DNA of 64,000 nucleotides from CAYVIB01 sp964451365 (GCA_964451365.1 CAYVIB010000007.1:98922-162921), one strand, 5' to 3'. Counted from the stretch's first letter, positions 25,626-33,792 are shown. Numbers and translations: made by a program. Notes: a model not told the origin generated them from the letters alone.

Positions 25626-26246
25626 TTAGAGAATTTTTTCCGGAACCGCGACGATGTCGGAAGGCCGCAGAGTATAGTTGGACCGCAAGTCGCCCTTCTT
25701 CAGAATATCGTCCAGGTATACGTTGTGAACTTCCACCCCTGTCGGAGTGGTTCTATAGAGTTTTGCATTGTTGGCGTTGGCAAATTCATTTAATCCACCC
25801 GCCAGCAATATCAGATCAAGCACCGTCATTCCCTGGCTGTAAGGTGCGGATATGGGAGTGATAACAGCGCCGGTGACGCGCACGCGGTTCACAAATTCGG
25901 CATTGTTGGCGTTGATAACAATCACCGTCACCTCGGGGGAACGGACATAGGCCGCCAGCTTGCTTTCAATCTCCTGTTCCAGTTGGGGAACTTCCTTACC
26001 GGCGGCGAGAATATCGCCCACCAGCGGAGTGGAAATTTTTCCGTCAGGTCGAACCGGAACCTGCACCGACAACTCCTCATTACGCCAGACTCTTACATCC
26101 AACTGGTCGCCAACGCCGACTTTGTAGGGATTCGCGGCGGCGTAATTGATACTATCGCTCGACAAATCGGAGATTTTCCGTGAGCCGCACCCCCCGACAA
26201 AGGACGCCATCGCAAGAATCAATAAAAGCAGTTTAACTTTGGTCAT
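25626..26246 (-). CDS. Polysaccharide export lipoprotein (Wza/EpsA type)
   Basis: The product has 206 residues. A lipoprotein signal ends in FVGGC with the modified Cys at residue 20. The Poly_export domain follows (GVGDQLDVRVWRNEELSV, RPDGKISTPLVGDI), then one SLBB domain (VRVTGAVITPISAPYSQGM). At about 200 residues it is the short XrtA/EPS-associated form, which lacks the C-terminal helix of E. coli Wza. The separate barrel gene next to it may therefore complete the outer-membrane pore. It likely partners the Wzz-like protein at 8890-10452. A possible sigma-54 site lies about 100 bases upstream. Confidence 0.92.
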   Translation of the reverse strand: MTKVKLLLLILAMASFVGGCGSRKISDLSSDSINYAAANPYKVGVGDQLDVRVWRNEELSVQVPVRPDGKISTPLVGDILAAGKEVPQLEQEIESKLAAYVRSPEVTVIVINANNAEFVNRVRVTGAVITPISAPYSQGMTVLDLILLAGGLNEFANANNAKLYRTTPTGVEVHNVYLDDILKKGDLRSNYTLRPSDIVAVPEKIL

Positions 26247-26342
26247 TTTTTACCCCTTTTGAAGGTCTGGTTCCTTACTTTACATTGGCATATCGGCTAA
26301 ATAACGGTTTTAACCCGTCCCGATAGCAAACCTGTTAGCTTA

Positions 26343-26358
26343 TGCACAAATCGAGCCG
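26343..26358 (-). promoter_or_regulatory. Possible sigma-54 promoter of the export genes
   Basis: The minus strand reads CGGCTCGATTTGTGCA, with GG and GC separated by ten bases and matches at several flanking consensus positions. It is weaker than the 23102 site. The expected start would be about 85 bases before the lipoprotein gene. Confidence 0.3.
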
Positions 26359-26685
26359 GTGGAAAATCACGCCGGCCCCACGCCGTACCATCACCCTCGG
26401 CGCATACTACTATTCAGATGTTTCATGAAAATCAAAGATGAGCGCTGGGAGCAAAAACCCAGGCCAGTCTGAACCCCATCCAATGGACTAACGTATCATT
26501 CCCCCGCAACGGCCCAATAACTACCAAACCGCCGTTTGGCCATTCTATCCGCCTGTAAATGAAATTGCCAAGACAGCGGTCGCACTGCCTTATCCTGGTA
26601 GGCGCATCTGATTCCCTTGATTACGGCCGTACTTGCGTGACAATAAAAATACCCTTAGACCCTCCCAGTCGCGCGCGAGCTATTG
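26359..26685. other. Intergenic region without recognised features
   Basis: About 330 bases lie between the export gene promoter region and the tRNA-like element. Small inverted motifs such as CCAAACCGCCGTTTGG (near 26525) are present. No gene, RNA or terminator can be supported. Confidence 0.4.
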
Positions 26686-26840
26686 TATAATCCCGCCCCT
26701 TCGCGGCAACGGCCCCTGGCGGAGGCTTCAGACCACTTGGTCGGGAGTTCGACAAAATCGTCTGGAACGATTTTGGGCACCCCTTAGGCTGGCCGAAGGC
26801 CGAACCGCAGGATGCGGTGAGTCAATCTCTCCGGGAAGGT
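26686..26840 (+). other. Mosaic tRNA-like element with an inserted hairpin array
   Basis: A TATAAT at 26686-26691 followed by a C-rich discriminator resembles a stable-RNA promoter. The stretch 26721-26752 nearly repeats the anticodon arm, variable loop and 5' T arm of the tRNA-Arg gene that follows, and 26824-26835 repeats the rest of its T arm and acceptor side (AATCTCTCCGGG). Between them lie 71 bases with three hairpins: CAAAATCGT/ACGATTTTG, GGCC/GGCC and CCGCA/TGCGG. The 5' acceptor strand and D arm are absent, so this is not a functional tRNA. It could be a decayed tRNA or a repeat element built from tRNA 3' sequence. Confidence 0.6.
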
Positions 26841-26851
26841 GGAAGGCATAT

Positions 26852-26880
26852 TTGCCAATAGCAAATATCATTCTTAGATT
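26852..26880 (+). promoter_or_regulatory. Promoter of the tRNA-Arg gene
   Basis: TTGCCA (26852-26857) and TAGATT (26875-26880) are separated by 17 bases. The tRNA starts 15 bases further on, an ordinary distance for a sigma-70 tRNA promoter. Confidence 0.55.
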
Positions 26881-26894
26881 ACAATCAGTTTTAC

Positions 26895-26971
26895 GCACCC
26901 GTAGCTCAGCTGGATAGAGTAGGTGGCTTCGAACCACTTGGTCGGGAGTTCGAATCTCTCCGGGTGCGCCA
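26895..26971 (+). tRNA. tRNA-Arg (anticodon TCG)
   Basis: The 77-base gene folds as a full cloverleaf. The acceptor stem is GCACCCG/CGGGTGC with discriminator G and encoded CCA. The D arm contains AGCTGGATA. The anticodon arm is GGTGG, CTTCGAA, CCACT, with TCG in the centre, which reads CGA (Arg). The T arm contains GTTCGAATC. A20 in the D loop agrees with arginine identity. Gammaproteobacteria usually read CGA with the inosine of tRNA-Arg(ACG), so a dedicated TCG isoacceptor is somewhat unusual. Confidence 0.93.
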
Positions 26972-27011
26972 TAAATAAAAAAGCCCTCTTCGCGAGGGCT
27001 TTTTTATTTAT
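26971..27011 (+). terminator. Rho-independent terminator of the tRNA gene
   Basis: AAGCCCTC/GAGGGCTT with loop TTCG is flanked by A/T runs that extend the palindrome (ATAAATAAAA with TTTTATTTAT). It begins at the CCA end of the tRNA and could work in both directions. Confidence 0.93.
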
Positions 27012-27081
27012 GGTTCATCCGGAGAATTTGATTTGAACTCCCAGTTCGACGCGCAAGCGAATATCACATCAAAACCATTTC

Positions 27082-27107
27082 CCGGATATCCGCTGTGCGA
27101 ACAGACA
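27082..27107 (-). repeat. Degenerate REP-like repeat copy
   Basis: CCGGATATCCGCTGTGCGAACAGACA resembles the inverted copy at 51959-51984 (CTGGATGTCCGC, TACGCGAACATGAC) with several changes. It lies just after the secDF stop. Confidence 0.35.
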
Positions 27108-27131
27108 TCGCTTACCGCCCCTACGATCCAG

Positions 27132-29654
27132 TTAAGGAATTAACTCCAGTTCCCTTTTAATTTCATCGCTGGTCGGTCGCAGTTGCATTCCGCCTTTGCG
27201 CAGGCGTCGTTCACCCAACAGCAGAACAATCGGCGCGGCGATAAAAATGGACGAACTGGTACCAACAACAATACCGAACAACATCGGCAACGCAAAACTC
27301 GCCACTGCGTCACCGCCGGCCACGGCCATTGGTACAATTGCCAAAAAGGTGGTTGCGGAGGTAAATACTGTTCGCGTTAATGTGGAGGTGATACTTTCGT
27401 TGAGTAGTTGCGCAAAAGGTTTGTCCGGTGTCAGCCGCAGGTTTTCGCGGATGCGGTCGAATACCACAACCTTGTCGTTAACCGAGTAACCGATCAACGC
27501 CAGCAGCGCGGCCACCGCTGTCAGGTTAAATTCAACGCCGGCCAGCACAAAAAAGCCGATGGTCTTGGTCAGGTCCAGCGCCAGGGTCAGCATTGCCGCC
27601 GTGGCAAAGTGCGATTCGAACCTTGCCCAAAGGTAAACCAGCATACCGCCGCCGGCCAACAGAATGGCGAGAATGGTCGCGTCGGCAAAATTACCACTTA
27701 CTTTGGGGCCCACCATTTCCACGCGCGGGAACTCCGCTTCCGGGGCAACATTCTGCACGGCGAATTTCAACGCCTCCACTTGTGAGCCACTGGCAACCTG
27801 TTCGGCACCCTGCATCGGCAGGCGCACCAGGTAATTACCGTCTGCGCCGAATTCCTGAATTGCCGCCTGCGGGAATGCGTGCGAGTGCAAGCTTTCCCGC
27901 AAATCGGTAACGGATACGCCCGCCCGAACTTCCACAACGCTGCCGCCGCTGAAATCGATACCATATTCCAGCCCCGGTTTAAAAAACAACAGGATCGCCG
28001 CGATGGAAAGTACCGCCGAGGCAATCAGGCCGATATAGCGGCCGCGCATAAATTGAATGGTGTTGTCGCTCAAGCGGTTGAGCGCTTCTATACCCGAGAT
28101 ATTCAATGGCCGCCGGCCGAGGCGTCGCACGCTTCGTTCCATCAGCAAGCGGGTTACGGTGATGGCGGTAAACATCGATACCAGTATGCCGATCGCCATG
28201 GTCACGGCGAAACCGCGCACCGGCCCGCTGCCGAACAGGAAGAGCAGGCTGATGGCGATCAGCGAGGTGATGTTGGAATCAAGGATGGTGCCGTAGGCGA
28301 GCTTGAATCCCGAATCGAGCGCCTGATAAGGTTTTTGCCCGCGCCGCGTTTCCTCGCGAATCCGTTCGTTGATCAGGATATTGGCGTCCACCGCCATACC
28401 GATGCTGAGGATAAAACCGGCGATACCCGGCAATGTCAGCGTCGCGCCCAGCAGGCTGAGTATGCCAAACACCAGCCCGATATTCAGGGCAAGAGCCGTG
28501 CAGGCGATCAGCCCCCAGCGGCCATAAATTCCTACCATAAAAGCGAACACCAGCATGACGCCGATGATGCCGGTGGTAATGCCCATGGCGATGGCGTCGC
28601 TGCCCAAATCCGGGCCGACGGTGCGCTCCTCGATCACCTGCAGTGGCGCGGGCAAGGCACCGGCGCGCAACAGCAGCGCCAGGTCGCTCGCTTCGGCGGC
28701 GGTAAAGGAGCCGGTAATCTGGCCGCTGCCGCCGGTAATCGGGGTCTGGATAACCGGCGCCGTAATCACCGTTTCATCCAGCACAATGGCCAGTTGGCGG
28801 CCGACATTTTTACTGGTCATGTCGCCGAAGCGGCGGCCACCTTCGTTGTCCAGTTCGAAGGTGACAATGGGCTGCCCGGTGTCCTGGTCGTAGGCCAGTT
28901 GCGCGTCGCTGATATGCTTACCCTCCAGGGCCACACGCTGTTCGATTCGATAACTTTCTCCGGCAAACTGGCCCGGCACTGTGATCACACTGGTAGTCAT
29001 ACGGGAGTGGCTGTCCGGCGCCCAATGAAAGGTCATCTTGGCGGTGGTGCCCAGGAGTTGACGGATTTGCCGGGGATTATCCACGCCGGGTAACTGCACC
29101 AGAATTGCATCTTCCCCCTGGCGGGTGATGGTTGGGTCCACCAGGCCGGTTTCGTTGAGGCGTCGTCGCACCACTTCCAGGCTGCGTTCCACCGCATCGC
29201 GCTTGAGGTTTTCCGTATAGGTTTTGGTTGTCTTGATCAACAGTTGGCCATTGCGCTCCTCCAGGGAGTGGGAAGCAGGCGCGCCGGCTGCCGGCTTGAT
29301 AGCGGCGCGAACCGTTTCGACCAGCTTCTCCATCTGTTCCGGTTTTTGCGGGCGGATCACGATGGATTGCTCGCTGACTTCGGGTTTGGCGTGATAAACG
29401 CGGGCATCGCGCAGGTTGTCGCTCAACTGCTCCGCCAGTTGGCTGTTTTCATCCAGTAGAAGTTGGTGAGTATCCACTTCCATTAGCAGGTGCGAACCGC
29501 CGCGTAGATCCAGCCCAAGGGTAAAGGTGTTATCGGCATACCAGGAGGGCAGCTTTTGCAAAACGGAGCCCGGCAGCAGGTTGGGCAGCGCGCTCAGCAG
29601 GCCCAACAGAATAATCAGGCTGTAAGCCACAGCCCGTTTGGTTAAAGGTTTCAT
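27132..29654 (-). CDS. secDF: Protein translocase subunit SecDF (fused)
   Basis: The product has 840 residues. The SecD half has an N-terminal helix, the motif TLGLDLRGGSHLLMEVD (about 45-61), a large periplasmic region and helices to about 500. The SecF half begins near 530 with its own helix and LEYGIDFSGGSVVEVR, and ends with the second helix bundle. SecDF uses the proton gradient to pull proteins out of the Sec channel on the periplasmic side. Most gammaproteobacteria carry separate secD and secF beside yajC. A fused copy standing alone suggests either a lineage-specific fusion or a second, acquired system. No yajC is nearby. Confidence 0.93.
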   Translation of the reverse strand: MKPLTKRAVAYSLIILLGLLSALPNLLPGSVLQKLPSWYADNTFTLGLDLRGGSHLLMEVDTHQLLLDENSQLAEQLSDNLRDARVYHAKPEVSEQSIVIRPQKPEQMEKLVETVRAAIKPAAGAPASHSLEERNGQLLIKTTKTYTENLKRDAVERSLEVVRRRLNETGLVDPTITRQGEDAILVQLPGVDNPRQIRQLLGTTAKMTFHWAPDSHSRMTTSVITVPGQFAGESYRIEQRVALEGKHISDAQLAYDQDTGQPIVTFELDNEGGRRFGDMTSKNVGRQLAIVLDETVITAPVIQTPITGGSGQITGSFTAAEASDLALLLRAGALPAPLQVIEERTVGPDLGSDAIAMGITTGIIGVMLVFAFMVGIYGRWGLIACTALALNIGLVFGILSLLGATLTLPGIAGFILSIGMAVDANILINERIREETRRGQKPYQALDSGFKLAYGTILDSNITSLIAISLLFLFGSGPVRGFAVTMAIGILVSMFTAITVTRLLMERSVRRLGRRPLNISGIEALNRLSDNTIQFMRGRYIGLIASAVLSIAAILLFFKPGLEYGIDFSGGSVVEVRAGVSVTDLRESLHSHAFPQAAIQEFGADGNYLVRLPMQGAEQVASGSQVEALKFAVQNVAPEAEFPRVEMVGPKVSGNFADATILAILLAGGGMLVYLWARFESHFATAAMLTLALDLTKTIGFFVLAGVEFNLTAVAALLALIGYSVNDKVVVFDRIRENLRLTPDKPFAQLLNESITSTLTRTVFTSATTFLAIVPMAVAGGDAVASFALPMLFGIVVGTSSSIFIAAPIVLLLGERRLRKGGMQLRPTSDEIKRELELIP

Positions 29655-29708
29655 GCGTCATCCTCGAAAAGGCTTTTCGTGTAATAAAGTGCTTGAGAGA
29701 CTGAAGGA

Positions 29709-30083
29709 TTACGCTATGGGTGGTGCGCGGGGAGCCTGGGGAGAATAGCGGATTGCGTGGCGGATCAGGGAACCGTCAGCAAGTGTCCGGATAAAGGCAG
29801 GAGATTGGATAGCGCCGGCGTGGGTGGAACTTTCAACAAGCCAAAACGGCCCATCGCCGCTGTCGTCCGGGCGCCGTTCGCTGTTTTTCTTGCCGCTGCC
29901 GGCTTGCTCGCTTTGAAGGCCGACACAGGGCTGGATACCCACGGCGGTTGCGCCGGAATTCCTGTCGCTGTCAGAAATCGAACGGCCCGTTGTCTGGCCG
30001 CAGACAATACCGCTTAACAACACCAATGCCAGCGAGAAGCGAAGCAGGTTGGTGATTTTCAGAGGTGGAAGAAAAGCAGTCAT
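29709..30083 (-). CDS. Small putative exported protein, unrecognised
   Basis: The frame gives 124 residues from the ATG at 30083. The N terminus has basic residues and a hydrophobic stretch (LLRFSLALVLLSGIVCG) that could be a signal or lipoprotein signal. The rest is polar and ends in AIRYSPQAPRAPPIA, a Pro-rich tail. No domain is recognised, and a plus-strand frame overlaps it. The ribosome binding site is poor. It could be real because of the signal-like start and its position upstream of secDF, but chance is not excluded. Confidence 0.4.
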   Translation of the reverse strand: MTAFLPPLKITNLLRFSLALVLLSGIVCGQTTGRSISDSDRNSGATAVGIQPCVGLQSEQAGSGKKNSERRPDDSGDGPFWLVESSTHAGAIQSPAFIRTLADGSLIRHAIRYSPQAPRAPPIA

Positions 30084-30256
30084 GGGAGGGGCCACGGGAA
30101 GGGTTTAACAGTATTGGGGTCGCAGTGGTGAATAGTCAATGGCGGCAGAAAAAATTTATTGGTTGGGGTGTGTTTTACGACGAAGTTGTCACCATTCTTG
30201 AGAAGCAAAGTATAAAAATCTGCCTATTCCTCGGACAGGCACCCTCCGGAAATGTA

Positions 30257-30282
30257 GTCATCTTCGCGTGGCGAAGATTCAG
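30257..30282 (+). repeat. REP-like palindromic repeat, copy 2
   Basis: GTCATCTTCGCGTGGCGAAGATTCAG contains the perfect stem TCTTCG/CGAAGA. It is clearly related to the copies at 24142 and 51901. Confidence 0.65.
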
Positions 30283-30347
30283 GAAACCTAAACGTGGCAC
30301 TCCCACATCCCTGGCATTCAACCCAAAACCTGATTAAACTCACCGTC

Positions 30348-30376
30348 CCCGGCCGTTGGCCGGGCTTATTATTTTT
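30348..30376 (+). terminator. Terminator-like hairpin in the leader of a small gene
   Basis: CCCGGCC, GTT, GGCCGGG is followed by CTTATTATTTTT, ending about 10 bases before the Shine-Dalgarno sequence. It may end upstream transcription or attenuate the downstream gene. Confidence 0.55.
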
Positions 30377-30397
30377 CAACCATCACGAGGAAAGGCC

Positions 30398-30646
30398 ATG
30401 AAAGTAGCCAAGAAAACAGCCGAGTACACCATTTTCGAACGCAACGACAAGCGCTACGCGGTTCGCGGCGAAGGCAGAAAGTGGATCAACGGCGAAGAGA
30501 AAATCAAAATCCTGGAAGCGGAAGGTCTGCGCAAAAAGCCCGAACCCAAGCCTCAGCCGGTAGAGGAAGTTGCCCAGGAAACGGGCGAAGCCACCGCCGA
30601 AGCAACGGAAGAAACCGCGAAAGAAGAAGGGAAAGCCGCGGAATAA
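30398..30646 (+). CDS. Conserved small cytoplasmic protein of unknown function
   Basis: The product has 82 residues from the ATG at 30398, chosen for GAGG seven bases upstream. Residues 1 to about 47 form a compact domain (AEYTIFERNDKRYAVR, WINGEEKIKILEAEGL) of a type seen in small unannotated gammaproteobacterial proteins. The tail is a low-complexity acidic Glu/Ala/Thr/Pro region. There is no signal peptide. The function is unknown. A strong ribosome binding site and flanking hairpins indicate a well-expressed single gene. Confidence 0.82.
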   Translation: MKVAKKTAEYTIFERNDKRYAVRGEGRKWINGEEKIKILEAEGLRKKPEPKPQPVEEVAQETGEATAEATEETAKEEGKAAE

Positions 30647-30651
30647 CACAC

Positions 30652-30676
30652 AAGGGCGGCCTCGGCCGCCCTTATA
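30652..30676 (+). terminator. Terminator of the conserved small gene
   Basis: A GC-rich perfect hairpin AGGGCGGCC/GGCCGCCCT lies six bases after the stop, followed by a weak T/A tract (TTATATA). Confidence 0.65.
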
Positions 30677-30824
30677 TAAAACCTGCCAATATCCCCACCA
30701 GCCAACCACACTTCCCGCGCTTCACAAACTTTCTGTTCCTGGGCTACACTTGACGCCGATTATCACATTTGCTGCTTTATGCGCTGAGCAAAAGGTACTT
30801 TGCGACAATAATACGGAGAGAAAA

Positions 30825-30974
30825 ATGAAGCCTCTAAAGATATTTTGGAATTATTTTCTGGTCTTTTAGTTGTACAACCCTGGCATCATTCAGCGTGAAA
30901 GAATCGCATCGCATCGTTTCGCTGGGCTTGACGAAGAAAAGCAGAAGGAACTTGGCCTTAACCAGGATATTTAG
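30825..30974 (+). pseudogene. Small ORF interrupted by an in-frame amber codon
   Basis: An ATG with GGAGAG at good spacing opens a frame that codes MKPLKIFWNYFLVF, meets TAG at 30867-30869, and continues in the same frame for 34 more sensible codons (LYNPGIIQRERIASHR...ELGLNQDI) before TAG at 30972. If the amber codon were sense, the product would be 49 residues. It is followed after 11 bases by the zinc-ribbon ORF, so the two look like a small operon. It is most simply a nonsense-mutated gene. Suppression, or an assembly error, is also possible. The family is not recognised. Confidence 0.5.
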
Positions 30975-30985
30975 TAAGGATCAAA

Positions 30986-31400
30986 ATGAAAGACAAGGGC
31001 ACCTGCGCGAAATGCAACCGTAAAATACAGCACTGTATTCGATAAATGCATGTATTGCGGACAACCCTTACCCGCAGCTCAGCGATTCTCCGCTGAGGAA
31101 AAGGAAATAATATCGGAAAGGCAAAAGAAAGCGCATGAAGATACTAAAGCAGGGATATCCGGATCCAACCGCACAGCTGATTCTGACACTTCACCAATAA
31201 TAGATTTCGGCAATAGTAGTCTCGGTTTAAATACCTATTCCCAACCTCCGAATATCGCGAGCGTGTCATCGCGATTGAGGAAGAAGAATTTACCAAGACG
31301 GGAAATTGCACGAGATTGCAAAGTACCTGACGGCTTACTCTAAAGTAATCGCCATAAGGTTCAAAGATAATCTGCCGGCGCAACCGCCGGCGTTATTACA
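30986..31400 (+). pseudogene. Frameshifted small zinc-ribbon protein gene
   Basis: The ATG at 30986 has AAGGA five bases upstream and codes MKDKGTCAKCNRKIQH, then hits a stop at 31043. Skipping one base near 31034 continues as VFDKCMYCGQPLPAAQ, so TCAKC and CMYCG form a two-CxxC zinc ribbon. Coding-like sequence goes on to about 31247, then appears in a second frame (EYRERVIAIEEEEF) and a third (QDGKLHEIAKYLTAYSK), implying two more single-base shifts near 31248 and 31290. The first shift is well supported, the others moderately. The 3' end is uncertain and may run into the convergent gene. Confidence 0.5.
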
Positions 31401-31401
31401 A

Positions 31402-33442
31402 CTATTTCTGGCTGGTTTCCGCTGCCCAGGTCAATGCCGCCACGAGTAATGTTTCTCCTTCCTGTGACAGCACAGCCAGGTTCTCCTCGGTGACAAAGAA
31501 TCCGACTCGGCGGCCGGGTGCGGCTTTACGGTCAACCAGACGGCTCCCCTGCTCATAGGCAAAGATGGCGGCTTTGTTTCCCCGGCCGGGCACAACAGCA
31601 ACCACCTCGGCGGAGCGAGCGGGTTTGGCGAAGGCAGAAGGCGCACTTTTGTCGAATGGCATTACCTCTCCTGTTAATCCCGCCGCCAGGGGACTATCCG
31701 GATTTTTGATAATAAGTTTGTCGATAGGTTTGGACGTAACATTGCCACACCTCCGGCTTTTTTTTATCAGACTGAAATCATCGAAGAGGCCCGGATCAAG
31801 CACCAGCATGCCCGCTTTGGTGTACTTCCAGGCGGCGGCTTTCTCTGTTGCCGACGGCGCGACGATCAGCGCGAACCGTTCGGAAGAAAATTCGGGTGGC
31901 GGCGTGTCATCGTCAACAAATGAAAACTGGAAGCCGTGTCGGCGCAATATCTCCGCCAGCAGGTCTTCGAACGGCGTGGGAATAATCGGGTCGGCCACCA
32001 GAATAATAAATGGCGGAATCAAAATGGGAATACCCTGCCCCTCGTACGATCCAGCATCGCAGTCGGTACCGACCGGGCGGGAGACGCCGCGCTGGTCAAC
32101 CGGCGCTATGCCCAATTCCGTCGTGCATTCGACAACAGGTACGATATTGAGTACACCGCTGCCCGCCGCCGGCTGGCGGACACGTGTGGAGCCACCGTGG
32201 TAGGCCAGCGGATTCAGGTCGGGATCACCACCGAAACTTATATCACCGGTGCCGAGTCCCAGCCCACAGGTACCATCGCCGGCAAAGTTATAACCCCGCG
32301 AATCCGCGCCGATACCGAGGCCGCAATCAGAGCCGCCGCCCTGCACATCGGCAAAGATGGAGGCAAATGTCCGCAGTTCGGTCAGCCCAAGGGCAAGCAC
32401 GTTGTTTCCGACGTTGGAAACGATAGTGGAATGAATAGTTTCCACCAAGCCTTCATCCTCAACATGGATGCCAATACCGGAATTGTCGCTGACGGTGGAG
32501 TTAACCAGCCGTGCTTCGCGTCCATTAGTATCCACCACCAGGCCCGCACCGCCGGTTACGTTATTATTCGCGATGGTGGAACGCTCCATCACAAAGCGAA
32601 GTGGGTTCATTCCCGGGGCCTGCCCATCGGAATACTCAATAACACTGCCCCCGGTATTCGATTCGAATTCCGATTCAAGAATATAAACGTCGTTCGCATT
32701 ACCCAAAAACAGGGCAGCGCCCATATTTGCCCCGTTACTAATGAATGACGAGCCTTCGATGTGGACATTCAAGGCAATGCCGATTGCCGCCGCGCCACCG
32801 ATATCACCTTCGTTGTTCTGAAAGATAGAATCAATGATTACCACCGGATGCAGCGCCGATATTTCCAGACCTCCACCAGGCAGGCCGGACTCGTTGCCGT
32901 CAAAAACGGAACTGGTGATTGTAAGCGCGCCGTCATCCATCTGGACACCGCCCCCCGGATTCGCCCGCTTCGTTATTGGCGATGGTGGAGTTATTGATTT
33001 CCAGATCCCCCTCAACCATCCAAATGCCACCGCCAAAATCGGTAAGGCCCACATTGCCTCCGGTAATCGTGACGTCGTTCAACACCACCAAAGAGCCAAC
33101 AGCATGGTTGTGAAAAATCCGGTCACCGGTGCAGGTTTGTTGGATTGTGGAGCCATTTCCCTGGACGGTGAGTTCGAACGCCTCCGTGTGATCAAGGTCG
33201 CCTGTGGCATTGGCATCGTCGAAGGTGCCGCAGGTTGTCAGCTCATAGGTTAAGCCCGACCCAAGAATAATGGTGGAATTTTCACTATCCGCATTGGCGG
33301 CGTTGATTGCATCTCTTAGCGACATATTCATGCCGCCAACCGTGTCGTTGACAGTGGTGACATTAAAGGTGGCGGAATGGCCGTATGCCGAAAACACAGA
33401 CAGGAAAAAAAAATAAATTAACGTGCGAAAATAACCGTTCAT
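31402..33442 (-). pseudogene. Secreted parallel beta-helix protein, split by a frameshift in a G6 run
   Basis: Two frames make one protein of about 680 residues. The N-terminal part (33442 to about 32957) has a signal peptide (ends YGHSA) and a CSLREA-like segment (MSLRDAINAANAD), and then begins beta-helix repeats (GGGIWMVEGDLEINNSTIANN). The second part continues GGGVQMDDGALTITSSVF and many N/G/S-rich turns. It ends with an alpha/beta domain (about the last 200 residues, IILVADPIIPTPFEDLL) seen at the ends of surface proteins. The break is at six G on the minus strand (32951-32956). With five G the frame reads ESGGGVQ without interruption. It may be a real mutation, a switchable tract or a sequencing error. 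Confidence 0.7.
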
Positions 33443-33656
33443 GGCACAACCTCCATGGTAGAGCCAGGTTAAGAAGTAAGAGGCGCGTGGCGCCGTTGTT
33501 CCCCAAAGCGTAAACAGCCTAAAGGATACGCGGCAAAAGAGTGCCGTATCGACAACAGGAAAGATAGTAATGAAACTTGTCTGGAAGCCAATATTAGTGA
33601 GATTGGCAAAAGATGGAAACGGTAATATTACCCACGACGCCAGTTTTTTTTAGCTT

Positions 33657-33779
33657 TTATCCCACAACAGGTTTTCGCTTAAGCCTCACGGCGGTGCCAT
33701 AGGCCAATAGTTCAGCCGCCCCCAAACTGGCGGCCGCCTCAATCATTCGGTCAAGAGTCTGCTCCCGTGATTCAGCCAC
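33657..33779 (-). pseudogene. Remnant of a YbjQ/UPF0145-family gene
   Basis: The 40-codon frame reads VAESREQTLDRMIEAAASLGA, then AELLAYGTAVRLKRKPVVG. The first half matches the helix of YbjQ-family heavy-metal-binding-like proteins (AREXALXXMXXXAXXLGA pattern) and the second matches their last strand (LLAYGTAV). The conserved middle (AVVGVRFD-type strand) and the whole N-terminal half are missing. It is therefore a degraded gene with an internal deletion, left directly after the rhomboid gene. Confidence 0.55.
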
Positions 33780-33792
33780 TCCTGTTTCATAA

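Larger units (their letters stand above)
30084..30397. other. Intergenic region and leader of the small basic/acidic protein
   Basis: This 314-base gap is between divergent genes. It contains a REP-like repeat at 30257-30282 and a terminator-like hairpin at 30348-30376 just before the ribosome binding site of the gene at 30398. No other gene is supported. Confidence 0.4.

Noticed and set aside
30481..30869. Frames of 90 and 99 codons overlapping the conserved small gene
   Set aside because: They are other-frame readings of the acidic low-complexity tail and run through its terminator.
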